A DNA stretch of 9,261 nt. Origin: Terrisporobacter othiniensis (GTDB lineage: Bacteria > Bacillota > Clostridia > Peptostreptococcales > Peptostreptococcaceae). Of this stretch, positions 1 through 6,817 are shown one piece after another. Within the stretch, counting starts at the first letter, position 1; the number at the start of each line of letters is the position of its first letter. The position numbers were made by a program, and so were the translations under genes. The stretch covers positions 1-9,261 of the forward strand of contig NZ_JWHR01000090.1 of the NCBI RefSeq assembly GCF_000808015.1. Reading direction: 5' to 3'. The notes below the pieces were generated by a model. The model was given only the letters and a program-made list of their open reading frames with translations. It was not told the origin of the DNA and did not search any database.

Positions 1-27
1 ATTAATAAGTACTTATTATTTCTATAT

Positions 28-64
28 AAAAAGAACCTAGCACTTTATTTAGCACTAAGTTCCT
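28..64 (-). terminator. Intrinsic terminator of the secreted-protein gene
   Basis: Read on the minus strand, a 14-bp stem (arms 64-51 and 44-31, several G-U pairs) closes a 6-nt AT loop and runs into a T tract. It begins 14 nt past the stop codon at 78-80, so it terminates the 78-683 gene. Confidence 0.8.
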
Positions 65-77
65 AATTTACTTTATC

Positions 78-683
78 TTATTTTTGTAGTAATTCAAAGT
101 ATCCTGATGGATGGAAGAAATATATTGATCCATTATCTTTATCTACTAAGTAAGCCATATCAGTTTCTAAATTTGGTAAAAATACATATCCTCTTATTCC
201 TTTTTCTTTTATTGCTTCAAAAGTATTTTCATCACCTTGGTATGTATAAGTAAAATCAGATTTTTCAACGTCTTTTATATATTTATTTAAAACTGCTTCA
301 GCTTCTGATTTTGTCATTCCTATTTGAACTTCTTCTTTTTCTTTATCTTTATCATCTTTTACAACTGTTTCATCAGCTGGTTTAGTAGATTCTTCTTTTT
401 TACTTTCTTCTTTCTTATCATCTACTTTTATTTCTTCTTTTGAAGGTTGTTTATTTTCTACAACTGTAGTTTCAACTTTAACTGGTTTAGTAGTATTTTC
501 GCTTTGTGTTGTTTTATCTTCAGTATCTTTTATAACTTGTGTATTTTCAGTATTTGTCGCTTGCTCAACTTTTACTGGTTTTACATTTTCTTGTCCATCT
601 TTTTGTGAGATTGCATTTGTAATCGGAGTTATTAATAATGCTCCACTTAATAATAATGTTATAGCTATAATTCCTTTTTTCAT
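78..683 (-). CDS. Secreted protein with Lys/Glu/Thr-rich linker and small C-terminal domain
   Basis: This gene encodes 201 residues and I do not recognise a named family. The N-terminus is a typical Sec signal peptide: MKK, a hydrophobic core at about 5-20, and a likely signal peptidase I site after ITNA (residue 24). Residues 25-118 are a disordered, strongly charged Lys/Glu/Asp/Thr linker in which KPVKVE occurs twice (35-40 and 67-72), resembling cell-wall spacers. Residues 119-201 form a compact domain that begins IGMTKSEAEAVL and ends with a YLVDKDNGSIYFF strand pair. That beginning is loosely like BamE/SmpA-type 'GM(T/S)xxE' openings and the end is loosely like PepSY strands; neither match is firm. 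There is no LPXTG, no lipobox and no second TM segment, so the protein is probably released or held by charge. The start is fixed by GAGGAAG about 9 nt upstream. It is monocistronic, with its own terminator. Function is unknown. Confidence 0.85.
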   Translation of the reverse strand: MKKGIIAITLLLSGALLITPITNAISQKDGQENVKPVKVEQATNTENTQVIKDTEDKTTQSENTTKPVKVETTVVENKQPSKEEIKVDDKKEESKKEESTKPADETVVKDDKDKEKEEVQIGMTKSEAEAVLNKYIKDVEKSDFTYTYQGDENTFEAIKEKGIRGYVFLPNLETDMAYLVDKDNGSIYFFHPSGYFELLQK

Positions 684-749
684 TTTTCAACACTTCCTCA
701 TAATTTATTTTAAGATTTCTTAGTTTTTATTTTTTCTTTTATTTATACT

Positions 750-778
750 ATTATAATATCATTACCCCTTGAAAAATT
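750..778 (-). promoter_or_regulatory. Putative promoter of the secreted-protein gene
   Basis: A perfect TATAAT -10 lies at 755-750. The hexamer 17 bp upstream (AATTTT, 778-773) is a poor -35, which suggests help from an activator. Phased TTAC/GTAA repeats lie directly upstream. The start codon is at 683, giving a 5' leader of about 60 nt. Confidence 0.4.
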
Positions 779-841
779 ACAGTTACACCCTTGTTACTTT
801 GGATTACAAAATAGTAACATAGATAATTACAAGAATGTTAC
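762..841 (-). repeat. Cluster of phased TTAC/GTAA repeats upstream of the promoter
   Basis: On the plus strand TTAC starts at 762, 777, 783, 794, 804, 827 and 838, with an inverted copy GTAA at 814. Successive spacings of 11, 10, 10 and later 11 bp place many copies on one helix face. GTTACT (793-798) and AGTAAC (813-818) also form an inverted pair. The layout is like a response-regulator binding region in front of a weak -35, but the regulator is unknown. Confidence 0.4.
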
Positions 842-871
842 CATTTTTCAATATTTTGTGGGAAATGCTAC

Positions 872-906
872 AAAAAAACAGAGTCCTTTGTTGAACTCTG
901 TTTTTT
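872..906 (-). terminator. Intrinsic terminator of the aminotransferase gene
   Basis: A 12-bp perfect stem (AAAAAACAGAGT at 873-884 with its complement at 895-906) encloses a 10-nt loop. It gives a run of T in either direction. On the minus strand it follows the aminotransferase stop codon by 13 nt. Its symmetry would also block any antisense transcription. Confidence 0.85.
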
Positions 907-919
907 ATTATATACAAAC

Positions 920-2113
920 TTATTTATTTAATTTAAGGTAAGTTTCTAAACCTTCTTTTAAAATTGTTGCTGCCTTAGATAAATCTTTAGTATTCAATAC
1001 ATATGCCAGCCTTATTTCGTCAACTCCCAGGCCTGGTGTTTGATAAAATCCTTCAGCTGGACAAGGCATTACAGTTTCGCCATTTATATCAAAATCACTT
1101 AATAACCATTTAGTAAAATGATCTGCATCTTTTACAGGCAATTTTGCAACTATATAAAAAGCACCACTAGGTTTTTTACAAATTACTCCTGGAACTTTTA
1201 TAAGTTCATTATAGAGTACATCTCTTCTTTGTCTATATTCTTCATTAACTTCTTTTAAGTATGAATTATCTGTTTTATAAAGCTCTATAGCTCCCAATTG
1301 CTCTAAAGTAGGCACAGATAATCTTGCTTGACATAGCTTCAGTATTCCTTCCATGAAAGGCTTATTTTTAGAAGCTAATGAACCTATTCTTGCACCACAA
1401 GCACTATATCTTTTAGAAACAGAATCAACAATTATTACTCTGTCTTTTACTTTGTCGAGAGTACCTATACTAACATACTCACCTTCATAAACAAATTCTC
1501 TATAAACTTCATCAGCTATTATCCATAAATTGTGTTCAACTGCTATATCTGCTACCATTTCTAATTCTTCTTTTGTATAAACTACACCTGTTGGATTACC
1601 TGGATTAGAAAATAGTATAGCCTTAGTTTTATCATTAATTTTTGATACTATTTCTTCTTTACCTGGTAAATGGAATCCATTTTCAGCTAAAGTCGTAATA
1701 GGGTTAATATTTACTCCTACAGATTTTGAGAAGTTAAAATAATTTGAGTAAAAAGGTTCAGGAACTAATACATTATCACCTTCATCGCAAATAGTAAGCA
1801 TGGTAAATAATAAAGCTTCACTACCACCATTTGTAATCAAAATCTCATCATTTTTAAAGTCTAAATTATAATTTGTGTAATACTTTCTTATGGCTTCAAT
1901 AAGTTCTGGCAAACCTTCTGATAATGCATATTCCAAAACTTCACCTTTATATTCTCTTATAGCTTTTAAGAAGCCTTCTGGCGTTATTATATCTGGTTGA
2001 CCTATATTTAGATGATAAACTTTTTTACCCTGATTTTTTGCTTTTGCAGCAAAAGTTAATAATTCCATTATAGTTGATGGTGGAACTGATTGTATTCTTT
2101 TTGAAATATTCAT
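920..2113 (-). CDS. PLP-dependent class I/II aminotransferase
   Basis: This 397-residue cytoplasmic enzyme belongs to the fold-type I aspartate aminotransferase superfamily (COG0436-like). It moves an amino group between an amino acid and a 2-oxo acid through pyridoxal phosphate. Visible motifs are NIGQPD (36-41), TNGGSEA (94-100, phosphate/ring pocket), SNPGNPTG (169-176), ADEVY (200-204, with Asp201 for the pyridine nitrogen), SVSKRYSACGARIG (231-244, with Lys234 as the Schiff-base lysine) and Arg368 in EIRLAYV for the substrate carboxylate. All key residues are present and the length is normal, so the enzyme should be active. The substrate cannot be read from sequence; aspartate, alanine or aromatic donors are all possible. 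An AGGAGG site 8 nt upstream fixes the start. It stands alone between terminators, and a 16-bp inverted repeat lies in its promoter region. Confidence 0.93.
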   Translation of the reverse strand: MNISKRIQSVPPSTIMELLTFAAKAKNQGKKVYHLNIGQPDIITPEGFLKAIREYKGEVLEYALSEGLPELIEAIRKYYTNYNLDFKNDEILITNGGSEALLFTMLTICDEGDNVLVPEPFYSNYFNFSKSVGVNINPITTLAENGFHLPGKEEIVSKINDKTKAILFSNPGNPTGVVYTKEELEMVADIAVEHNLWIIADEVYREFVYEGEYVSIGTLDKVKDRVIIVDSVSKRYSACGARIGSLASKNKPFMEGILKLCQARLSVPTLEQLGAIELYKTDNSYLKEVNEEYRQRRDVLYNELIKVPGVICKKPSGAFYIVAKLPVKDADHFTKWLLSDFDINGETVMPCPAEGFYQTPGLGVDEIRLAYVLNTKDLSKAATILKEGLETYLKLNK

Positions 2114-2168
2114 AAAATGTCCTCCTAACTTACTTCTTCAAACTTAGAATTTCCATATGTAGCGAATA

Positions 2169-2209
2169 ATATTTTGTAAATAATGATATAAATATTATTT
2201 ACAAAATAT
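2169..2209. promoter_or_regulatory. Perfect 16-bp inverted repeat in the aminotransferase promoter region
   Basis: The arms 2169-2184 and 2194-2209 (ATATTTTGTAAATAAT and its exact complement) are separated by 9 nt. The repeat starts 3 nt beyond the M3 peptidase terminator and ends about 55 nt before the aminotransferase start. There is no GC clamp or T tract, so it is not a good terminator. A weak promoter (TTTACA 2180-2175, 17 bp, TATGGA 2157-2152) would overlap one arm, so an operator is more likely. The binding protein is unknown. Confidence 0.5.
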
Positions 2210-2211
2210 AA

Positions 2212-2248
2212 AAAGCTAAGAATATGTCATTTACACATTCTTAGCTTT
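2212..2248 (-). terminator. Intrinsic terminator of the M3 peptidase gene
   Basis: A perfect 12-bp stem (AAAGCTAAGAAT at 2212-2223 with 2237-2248) is extended by three more pairs after a mismatch. On the minus strand it is followed by TTTTTATAT and lies 3 nt past the stop codon. Confidence 0.85.
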
Positions 2249-2251
2249 CTT

Positions 2252-3943
2252 TTATAAATTTTTTTCAAATTTTTCTATATTCATTTCTAAATTTTTTATT
2301 ATAAATTCAATACAATTATCATCAAAAGGTGAGATTAAATTACCTGTTTTAACTATTTGTAAAAAAGACTCTGTTCCTCCTACTTTACAAATTCTCAAAT
2401 AATCTTCCCATCCATTTTCTTTATTCTCCTCCATCTTCTTAAGGAATTGGAATGCGCAAATTTGTGCTAATACGTAGTCAATATAATAAAATGGATCTTT
2501 AAATATATGTCCTTGTTTAAAGAACCAACAACCTTTTTCTAGTATTTTATTGTCATCATAATCCCTATGTGGAAGATATTTTTTCTCTAAGTCTCTCCAT
2601 ACTGCTTTTCTTTCAGCTTTACTCATGTAAGGATTATCATATATAATATGTTGAAACTCATCTACTACAACACCATAAGGTAAGAATTTTATAGCTGAAG
2701 TTAAATGTGCAAATTTATATTTATCAGTATCCTCTTTAAAAAAAATATCCATCCAAGGATAAGTTATAAATTCCATACTCATAGAGTGAATTTCACAACT
2801 ATCTAAAGTTGGGAAATTTATTTCTTGCATGTCTATATATCTAGACATAAATAATTGGAATGCATGACCTGCCTCATGAGTTAATACATCCATATCTTCG
2901 CTAGTTCCATTAAAGTTAGAGAAAATAAAAGGTGCTTTGTAATCTGGAATATATATACAATATCCTCCAGCAGATTTATTATGTTTAGTTTCTAAATCCA
3001 TAAGGTCGTTTTCCAGCATAAAATCAAAGAACTCTTTTGTCTCTGTTGATAACTCATTGTACATTTTTATACCATTTTCTATTATGTAAGATGAATCTCC
3101 CTTAATAGTGGCATTTCCATCTAAAAATTCTAAGTTCTCGTCAATATAAGTTAATTTATCTAAGCTTAATCTTTTAGCTTGTTTTTCATATAATTTATTG
3201 CAAAGAGGCACTATATATTCTAGTACTTGTTTTCTCAATTTAACTACCATTTCTGGATTGTAATCCGTTCTATCCATTCTTATATAACCCAGTTCAGTAA
3301 AATTATTGAAGCCTAATTTTTTAGCCATATCATGTCTTACTTTTACTAAGTTATCATAAATTTCGTCAAATTCTTCTTCATGTATTTCAAAGTAGTTGTA
3401 ATAAGCTTTAGATGACTCTTCTCTCTCTTTTCTATCTTGAGATAACATATATTTATAAAGTCCAGATAAATTCAATTCCTCATTGTTAAAATTAATCTTT
3501 GCTGAGGCTAATAATTTTGTATATCTAGACATTAATTTATTTTCTTCTTGTAAGTCAGGTATTATCTCTGGAGAAAAAGATTTTAAAGAGTATTCACATA
3601 TTTTATAAAACTGTTCACTAAAATCATTTATTATATTTTCTTTAAATTTAGAGTTAACAATTACTTTATAAAAATCTGAATTTAACTCTGTATAAAGAGG
3701 CCCATACTCATCCCAGTACTGCGTTTCTTTTTCATAAAACTCATCTGCCGTATTTATACTATTTCTGATTGAAGCTAAAGTAGACATAGTTTCAATGTGC
3801 TTTCTAGTATTATTTAATTCCATTATATATGTATGTTGATCTTTATAATTATCAGCAGTTTTTATTTTATTTACTAAATCTAAAAATGATTTTTTTATTT
3901 CTCCATAATTAGGTCTTTCATATTTATAATCTTGAAATTTCAT
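2252..3943 (-). CDS. M3-family zinc oligoendopeptidase
   Basis: This is a 563-residue cytoplasmic metallopeptidase of family M3, of the oligoendopeptidase type related to but distinct from PepF. Such enzymes cut short peptides inside the cell and help recycle peptide nutrients. The zinc site is HEAGH at 356-360 (His356, Glu357, His360). The third ligand is Glu384 in the family pattern E-x-x-S-x-x-x-E (384-391), 24 residues downstream. GHIFKDPFYYIDY (478-490) supplies the substrate-binding His and Tyr residues of M3 enzymes. The N-terminal 200 residues are helical, as expected for the lid. No signal peptide is present. Length is normal and no catalytic residue is missing. A strong AGGAGG lies 7 nt before the ATG. 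No terminator separates it from the upstream channel gene (105-bp gap), so some transcript may come from there. It has its own terminator. Confidence 0.93.
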   Translation of the reverse strand: MKFQDYKYERPNYGEIKKSFLDLVNKIKTADNYKDQHTYIMELNNTRKHIETMSTLASIRNSINTADEFYEKETQYWDEYGPLYTELNSDFYKVIVNSKFKENIINDFSEQFYKICEYSLKSFSPEIIPDLQEENKLMSRYTKLLASAKINFNNEELNLSGLYKYMLSQDRKEREESSKAYYNYFEIHEEEFDEIYDNLVKVRHDMAKKLGFNNFTELGYIRMDRTDYNPEMVVKLRKQVLEYIVPLCNKLYEKQAKRLSLDKLTYIDENLEFLDGNATIKGDSSYIIENGIKMYNELSTETKEFFDFMLENDLMDLETKHNKSAGGYCIYIPDYKAPFIFSNFNGTSEDMDVLTHEAGHAFQLFMSRYIDMQEINFPTLDSCEIHSMSMEFITYPWMDIFFKEDTDKYKFAHLTSAIKFLPYGVVVDEFQHIIYDNPYMSKAERKAVWRDLEKKYLPHRDYDDNKILEKGCWFFKQGHIFKDPFYYIDYVLAQICAFQFLKKMEENKENGWEDYLRICKVGGTESFLQIVKTGNLISPFDDNCIEFIIKNLEMNIEKFEKNL

Positions 3944-4048
3944 TTATTACCTCCTAATTTTTACAATAAATATAATTTATCATATACAAAGTTATTTTAC
4001 AAAATTTTTCCCTTATATTTCTTCTAATAAAAATTGAATGTATTCTTC

Positions 4049-5023
4049 TTATCTCGTAATCTTTCTAGCTAAAGTAGCAGTCCAAACACCAACCATTGTA
4101 ACTCCTAGCAACATTTCCACACATGAAAATAATACACTATAGCCTATGGGGAAAATATCTCCATATCCCACAGTTGTAAACGTAACTAAACTAAAGTAAA
4201 AGCAATCTATTAAATCCATATACATTAGTTTCCTAGGCAAATAAGATAATATATTTAAATTATAATGTATTATCCTTTCATTAACACAAAGACCTGAAAA
4301 CATATATATAATTGAAAATATTAATACAATTTCTAAAGATGATATTAGGGCAAATGTTGGCCTTTCACCATACCCACATGAGTAATAAAAAATATTTGAT
4401 TTTACTTTCTCCAATCCTTTTAAAGATTTTCTTTCTGCACATTTTGCAAGGTAGTAATATTCTCCTGCATAATTAAATAACCTATTTTTCTCAAATACAG
4501 CAGATATACTTTTGTATGCCTTAAATATATTTTCATATTCATTTTTATCTTTTTTATTTAACTTTAATAAATCTATAAACGTATTTTCATCTACTTTACT
4601 TATAAACTCATCTTCAAAACTTAGTAGATTTATATCCGTTCTTATAGTTTTCATGGATTTTAGATCACAATCAGAAAAAATTATACTATCAATAAAACAT
4701 TGATTAAAAATACTATTTCTAATACTACTTAAAGAAATCTTAACTTCTGTAAATTTAACACTCTCAAATACTATATTTTTCATATTGGTTTTATAAAAGT
4801 TACACCTTTCAAATACACAATTTTCTTTAAATAAGACTATTATTTTTACTTCATCAATATCAAGGACCTCTTTATTCTCACCATATATTTCACTTATCTT
4901 GTACTTATTATCATCTCTATAACCTATCTTCAGATCATTTAGTTTATCATTACTTTTCATGCATCTTCTTTCTAGTTCTATATTTATTATCTTTCTATTT
5001 TTATCAAAATTATAAATTTGCAT
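4049..5023 (-). CDS. Pentapeptide-repeat two-TM potassium channel
   Basis: This 324-residue membrane protein has two recognisable parts. Residues 71-121 show a perfect five-residue register with a bulky hydrophobic residue at 71, 76, 81, 86, 91, 96, 101, 106, 111, 116 and 121. This is the pentapeptide-repeat right-handed beta-helix, here 11 coils. A helical linker (about 165-225) carries AGEYYYLAKCAERKS and CGYGERP, a segment I know from other pentapeptide/ion-channel proteins. The C-terminus is a KcsA-like pore: TM1 at about 225-245, pore helix at 271-284, selectivity filter TVGYGD (284-289), and TM2 at about 294-316. Only a short basic tail (RKITR) follows, so there is no RCK gating domain and the regulatory part is N-terminal and cytoplasmic. 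AAGGTGAT before the ATG supports this start over Met22. It is transcribed divergently from 5185. Confidence 0.88.
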   Translation of the reverse strand: MQIYNFDKNRKIINIELERRCMKSNDKLNDLKIGYRDDNKYKISEIYGENKEVLDIDEVKIIVLFKENCVFERCNFYKTNMKNIVFESVKFTEVKISLSSIRNSIFNQCFIDSIIFSDCDLKSMKTIRTDINLLSFEDEFISKVDENTFIDLLKLNKKDKNEYENIFKAYKSISAVFEKNRLFNYAGEYYYLAKCAERKSLKGLEKVKSNIFYYSCGYGERPTFALISSLEIVLIFSIIYMFSGLCVNERIIHYNLNILSYLPRKLMYMDLIDCFYFSLVTFTTVGYGDIFPIGYSVLFSCVEMLLGVTMVGVWTATLARKITR

Positions 5024-5109
5024 AATATCACCTTAATTTTATTGTTTAATATATATATTGATTTTTATTTTTTAAAATCCTTTATTGTTAAATATTTTTA
5101 TTTTTCATT

Positions 5110-5138
5110 TTGTAATAATCTAAAAAAATTTTTAATAT
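5110..5138 (+). promoter_or_regulatory. Weak candidate promoter for the 5185-6002 genes
   Basis: TTGTAA (5110-5115), 17 bp and TAATAT (5133-5138) match sigma-A hexamers at 4 of 6 positions each. The 161-bp divergent region is almost all A/T, so chance matches are easy and this is tentative. No convincing minus-strand promoter for the channel was found in it. Confidence 0.25.
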
Positions 5139-5184
5139 GTATTATATATAAAAATTTACTCCTTGATAAAATTGGAGGGATACT

Positions 5185-5622
5185 ATGAAAAAGGATAATG
5201 AAGTTTTAGAGGATAAATTACCAAGAAACTGTTGTACCTTCTGCTCTCATTTAAGTTTGGAAGGACCTGATGAAAATTTTAGATACTATATAAAATGTAT
5301 AATTAATAATAAAATACCAAATCCAAGTGACTGTTGTAAATTTTTCGATCAAGAACATACAAATCTAACAACTTGTGATTTAGATTATTTATATTTAGAC
5401 TTTCTAGAAACCAGCCTTAGAATTAAGTATGAAGATTATCTTAATTCTTTGTATTGGCAATTATTTAAAGAAAATACTTTAAAAAAACACAATTATGCTT
5501 GCTCCAACTGTAACTCTATAGATGATGTGGATGTATACCATATAAATAAAAAATTAGGGCGCGAGACTGATGAAGATGTAGTTGTATTATGCAGTAAATG
5601 TCTTCCAAATAATAAAAAGTAA
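5185..5622 (+). CDS. Small cysteine-rich protein with HNH-like zinc fold
   Basis: This gene encodes 145 residues, with no signal peptide or TM segment, and I do not recognise a named family. The N-terminal part holds a cysteine cluster (Cys16, 17, 20, 38, 50, 51) in a CCxxC...KC...CC arrangement. The C-terminal 45 residues read CSNC (106-109), VYHI (117-120, His119), GRE (125-127) and LCSKC (135-139). This is the spacing of an HNH/treble-clef zinc finger, C-x2-C...VHHI...LCxxCH. However, the first catalytic-type His is Tyr118 and the last His after CxxC is Leu140, so nuclease activity is doubtful and zinc binding is the safer reading. GGAGGG lies 5-6 nt before the ATG. The next gene, 65 bp downstream, is also cysteine-rich and co-oriented, so the two may form one unit. 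Confidence 0.8.
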   Translation: MKKDNEVLEDKLPRNCCTFCSHLSLEGPDENFRYYIKCIINNKIPNPSDCCKFFDQEHTNLTTCDLDYLYLDFLETSLRIKYEDYLNSLYWQLFKENTLKKHNYACSNCNSIDDVDVYHINKKLGRETDEDVVVLCSKCLPNNKK

Positions 5623-5652
5623 TTGTATAAAATAATACAACTTACATATATT
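5623..5652 (+). promoter_or_regulatory. Candidate internal promoter before the DUF1540 gene
   Basis: TTGTAT (5623-5628), 18 bp and TATATT (5647-5652) resemble a sigma-A promoter. The same stretch contains CATATATTA (5645-5653), which fits the CATANNNTA -10 of sporulation sigma factors E/K, with ATA 15 bp upstream. TTGTAT and ATACAA (5635-5640) also pair as a weak hairpin. Which of these signals is real cannot be decided from the sequence. Confidence 0.3.
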
Positions 5653-5687
5653 ATTTTTAATATAGTTTGTAAAGGAGGTCTAAAAAA

Positions 5688-6002
5688 TTGGATACTAGTT
5701 TAAGATGTGATGCAACAAGGTGTATACATAACAATAGCAATTATTGTTATGCAGGAAGAATAAGTATTGATGGAAGTCTTGCTGATGACATTGATGATAC
5801 TTACTGTTCTACTTTTAAGGAAAAGGACTATCAGCAATTTACTAGTTCTATTTATGGAGAAAATAAGTTAGATCCTACCACTATACAAAATATAAAATGT
5901 GACGCAATAAAATGCTCACATAATGTTAATAAGTATTGTACAGCTAGTAAAATCAAAATAAATAGTGGAAATGCCAGCTGCGATATGTTTGTTGAGAAAT
6001 AA
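5688..6002 (+). CDS. Tandem DUF1540 protein (TTG start)
   Basis: This 104-residue protein is built from two copies of the DUF1540 cysteine motif, with no signal peptide or TM segment. Copy 1 has Cys7, Cys12, Cys20 and Cys40 (CDATRCIHN...YCYAGRISIDG...YCSTF). Copy 2 has Cys71, Cys76, Cys84 and Cys98 (CDAIKCSHN...YCTASKIKIN...SCDMF). The matched C-x4-C-x7-C spacing suggests one metal site per copy. The biochemical role of DUF1540 is not established to my knowledge. The start is TTG, but it sits behind a perfect AAAGGAGGT (5672-5679), so the start is convincing despite the rare codon, which may lower expression. It follows the 5185 cysteine-rich gene and ends in a terminator shared with the convergent gene. 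Confidence 0.87.
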   Translation: MDTSLRCDATRCIHNNSNYCYAGRISIDGSLADDIDDTYCSTFKEKDYQQFTSSIYGENKLDPTTIQNIKCDAIKCSHNVNKYCTASKIKINSGNASCDMFVEK

Positions 6003-6027
6003 ATATTTAATATAGAAATTTTCAAAT

Positions 6028-6058
6028 AAAAAAGAAGCTAATATTAGCTTCTCTTTTT
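6028..6058. terminator. Bidirectional terminator between convergent genes
   Basis: A perfect 20-nt palindrome (6033-6052, half AGAAGCTAAT) folds into an 8-bp stem with a 4-nt loop. It is flanked by six A on the left and five T on the right, so it works in both directions. It serves the DUF1540 gene (stop 6000-6002) and the YczE-type gene, whose TAA lies on the T flank. Confidence 0.9.
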
Positions 6059-6743
6059 ATTCTTCATCAATTTCCGCACAAGTTTCTACTTGAATATTTT
6101 CTTTATTTTTTAAAGATTTAATACTTTCAATAACACTTTCATGAGTTAGTGACTTAGAATCAATATGACTGATTTTAAAAGCAATTTGTATGGCGTATCC
6201 TAATCCAAATCCACTTATTATTGTTCCAATTCCCACACTTCCTCCTAAGAACCAACCTACTGTTAATGCTGTTAATTCTATAATTGTTCTTATTGCGCCT
6301 ACAGATTTTGATGATCGTTTATTTATAGCTAACATCAATCCATCCCTAGGACCACTACCAAGCGCTGGTTTTAAATATAATACAGTTGCTATAGCAGCTA
6401 AAATTATTCCTATTAACATCATAATAATCCCTGTAAATAAATTATTTGCATAAGGTACTATATTAAGTCCTTCAAATACATCTAAAAAAGTACCTATAAG
6501 TAATACATTGCCTAATGTAGCAAATCCAATTCCTTCTCCCATAAATGCATCAATTATTATAATTATAATTCCTACTCCTATAGATATTTGACCCATAGTA
6601 AAACCTGTTTTTAGAGAAATACCTTGATGAAGTACATCCCATGGACTAAGGCCAATATTCGCGTGTATCATTACTACTATAGCTAGACCATACACTATAA
6701 ATCCTAGTAATAATCTGGTTACAACTCTAATTATTTTATTCAT
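6057..6743 (-). CDS. YczE/YyaS/YitT-type integral membrane protein
   Basis: This is a 228-residue protein with about five hydrophobic segments (roughly 8-27, 50-68, 72-90, 103-124 and 146-180). Two family signatures stand out: GLSPWDVLHQG (31-41) after TM1 and GSGPRDGLM (129-137) between later helices. They mark the YczE-like family (COG2364). In Bacillus a YczE homologue affects lipopeptide production, but a transport substrate is not known to me. The C-terminal 35 residues are hydrophilic and acidic and probably cytoplasmic. I place the start at 6743, with GAGGAGAGGGG just upstream. An in-frame ATG at 6791 has no ribosome site and lies upstream of the likely transcription start. It has its own promoter, ends in the terminator shared with the DUF1540 gene, and seems monocistronic. 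Confidence 0.88.
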   Translation of the reverse strand: MNKIIRVVTRLLLGFIVYGLAIVVMIHANIGLSPWDVLHQGISLKTGFTMGQISIGVGIIIIIIDAFMGEGIGFATLGNVLLIGTFLDVFEGLNIVPYANNLFTGIIMMLIGIILAAIATVLYLKPALGSGPRDGLMLAINKRSSKSVGAIRTIIELTALTVGWFLGGSVGIGTIISGFGLGYAIQIAFKISHIDSKSLTHESVIESIKSLKNKENIQVETCAEIDEE

Positions 6744-6768
6744 AATATATTCCCCTCTCCTCAAATTA

Positions 6769-6797
6769 ATCATAACAAATAAATGTAACATTAGTAA
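6769..6797 (-). promoter_or_regulatory. Extended -10 promoter of the YczE-type gene
   Basis: TATGAT (6774-6769) is preceded by TG one base upstream, which makes an extended -10. TTACTA 17 bp further up is a weak -35. Transcription would begin near 6762, about 19 nt before the ATG at 6743, which excludes the longer reading from 6791. Confidence 0.55.
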
Positions 6798-6817
6798 CTT
6801 AATTTAAAAATTAAATA

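Noticed and set aside
3..18. 16-bp palindrome TAATAAGTACTTATTA at the window edge
   Set aside because: It is short and nearly all A/T, has no adjacent gene start in view, and is downstream of a terminator, so chance is a sufficient explanation.
4512..4703. 63-residue plus-strand frame
   Set aside because: It lies wholly antisense inside the potassium channel gene, has no ribosome site, and the channel's frame is supported by clear motifs.
6190..6453. 87-residue plus-strand frame rich in Ile/Pro/Asn
   Set aside because: It is antisense to the YczE-type membrane protein; its composition is the mirror of hydrophobic codons on the other strand.
6744..6791. 16-residue N-terminal extension of the YczE-type protein
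   Set aside because: There is no ribosome site before 6791, and the extended -10 promoter lies downstream of it; 6743 has a strong site.
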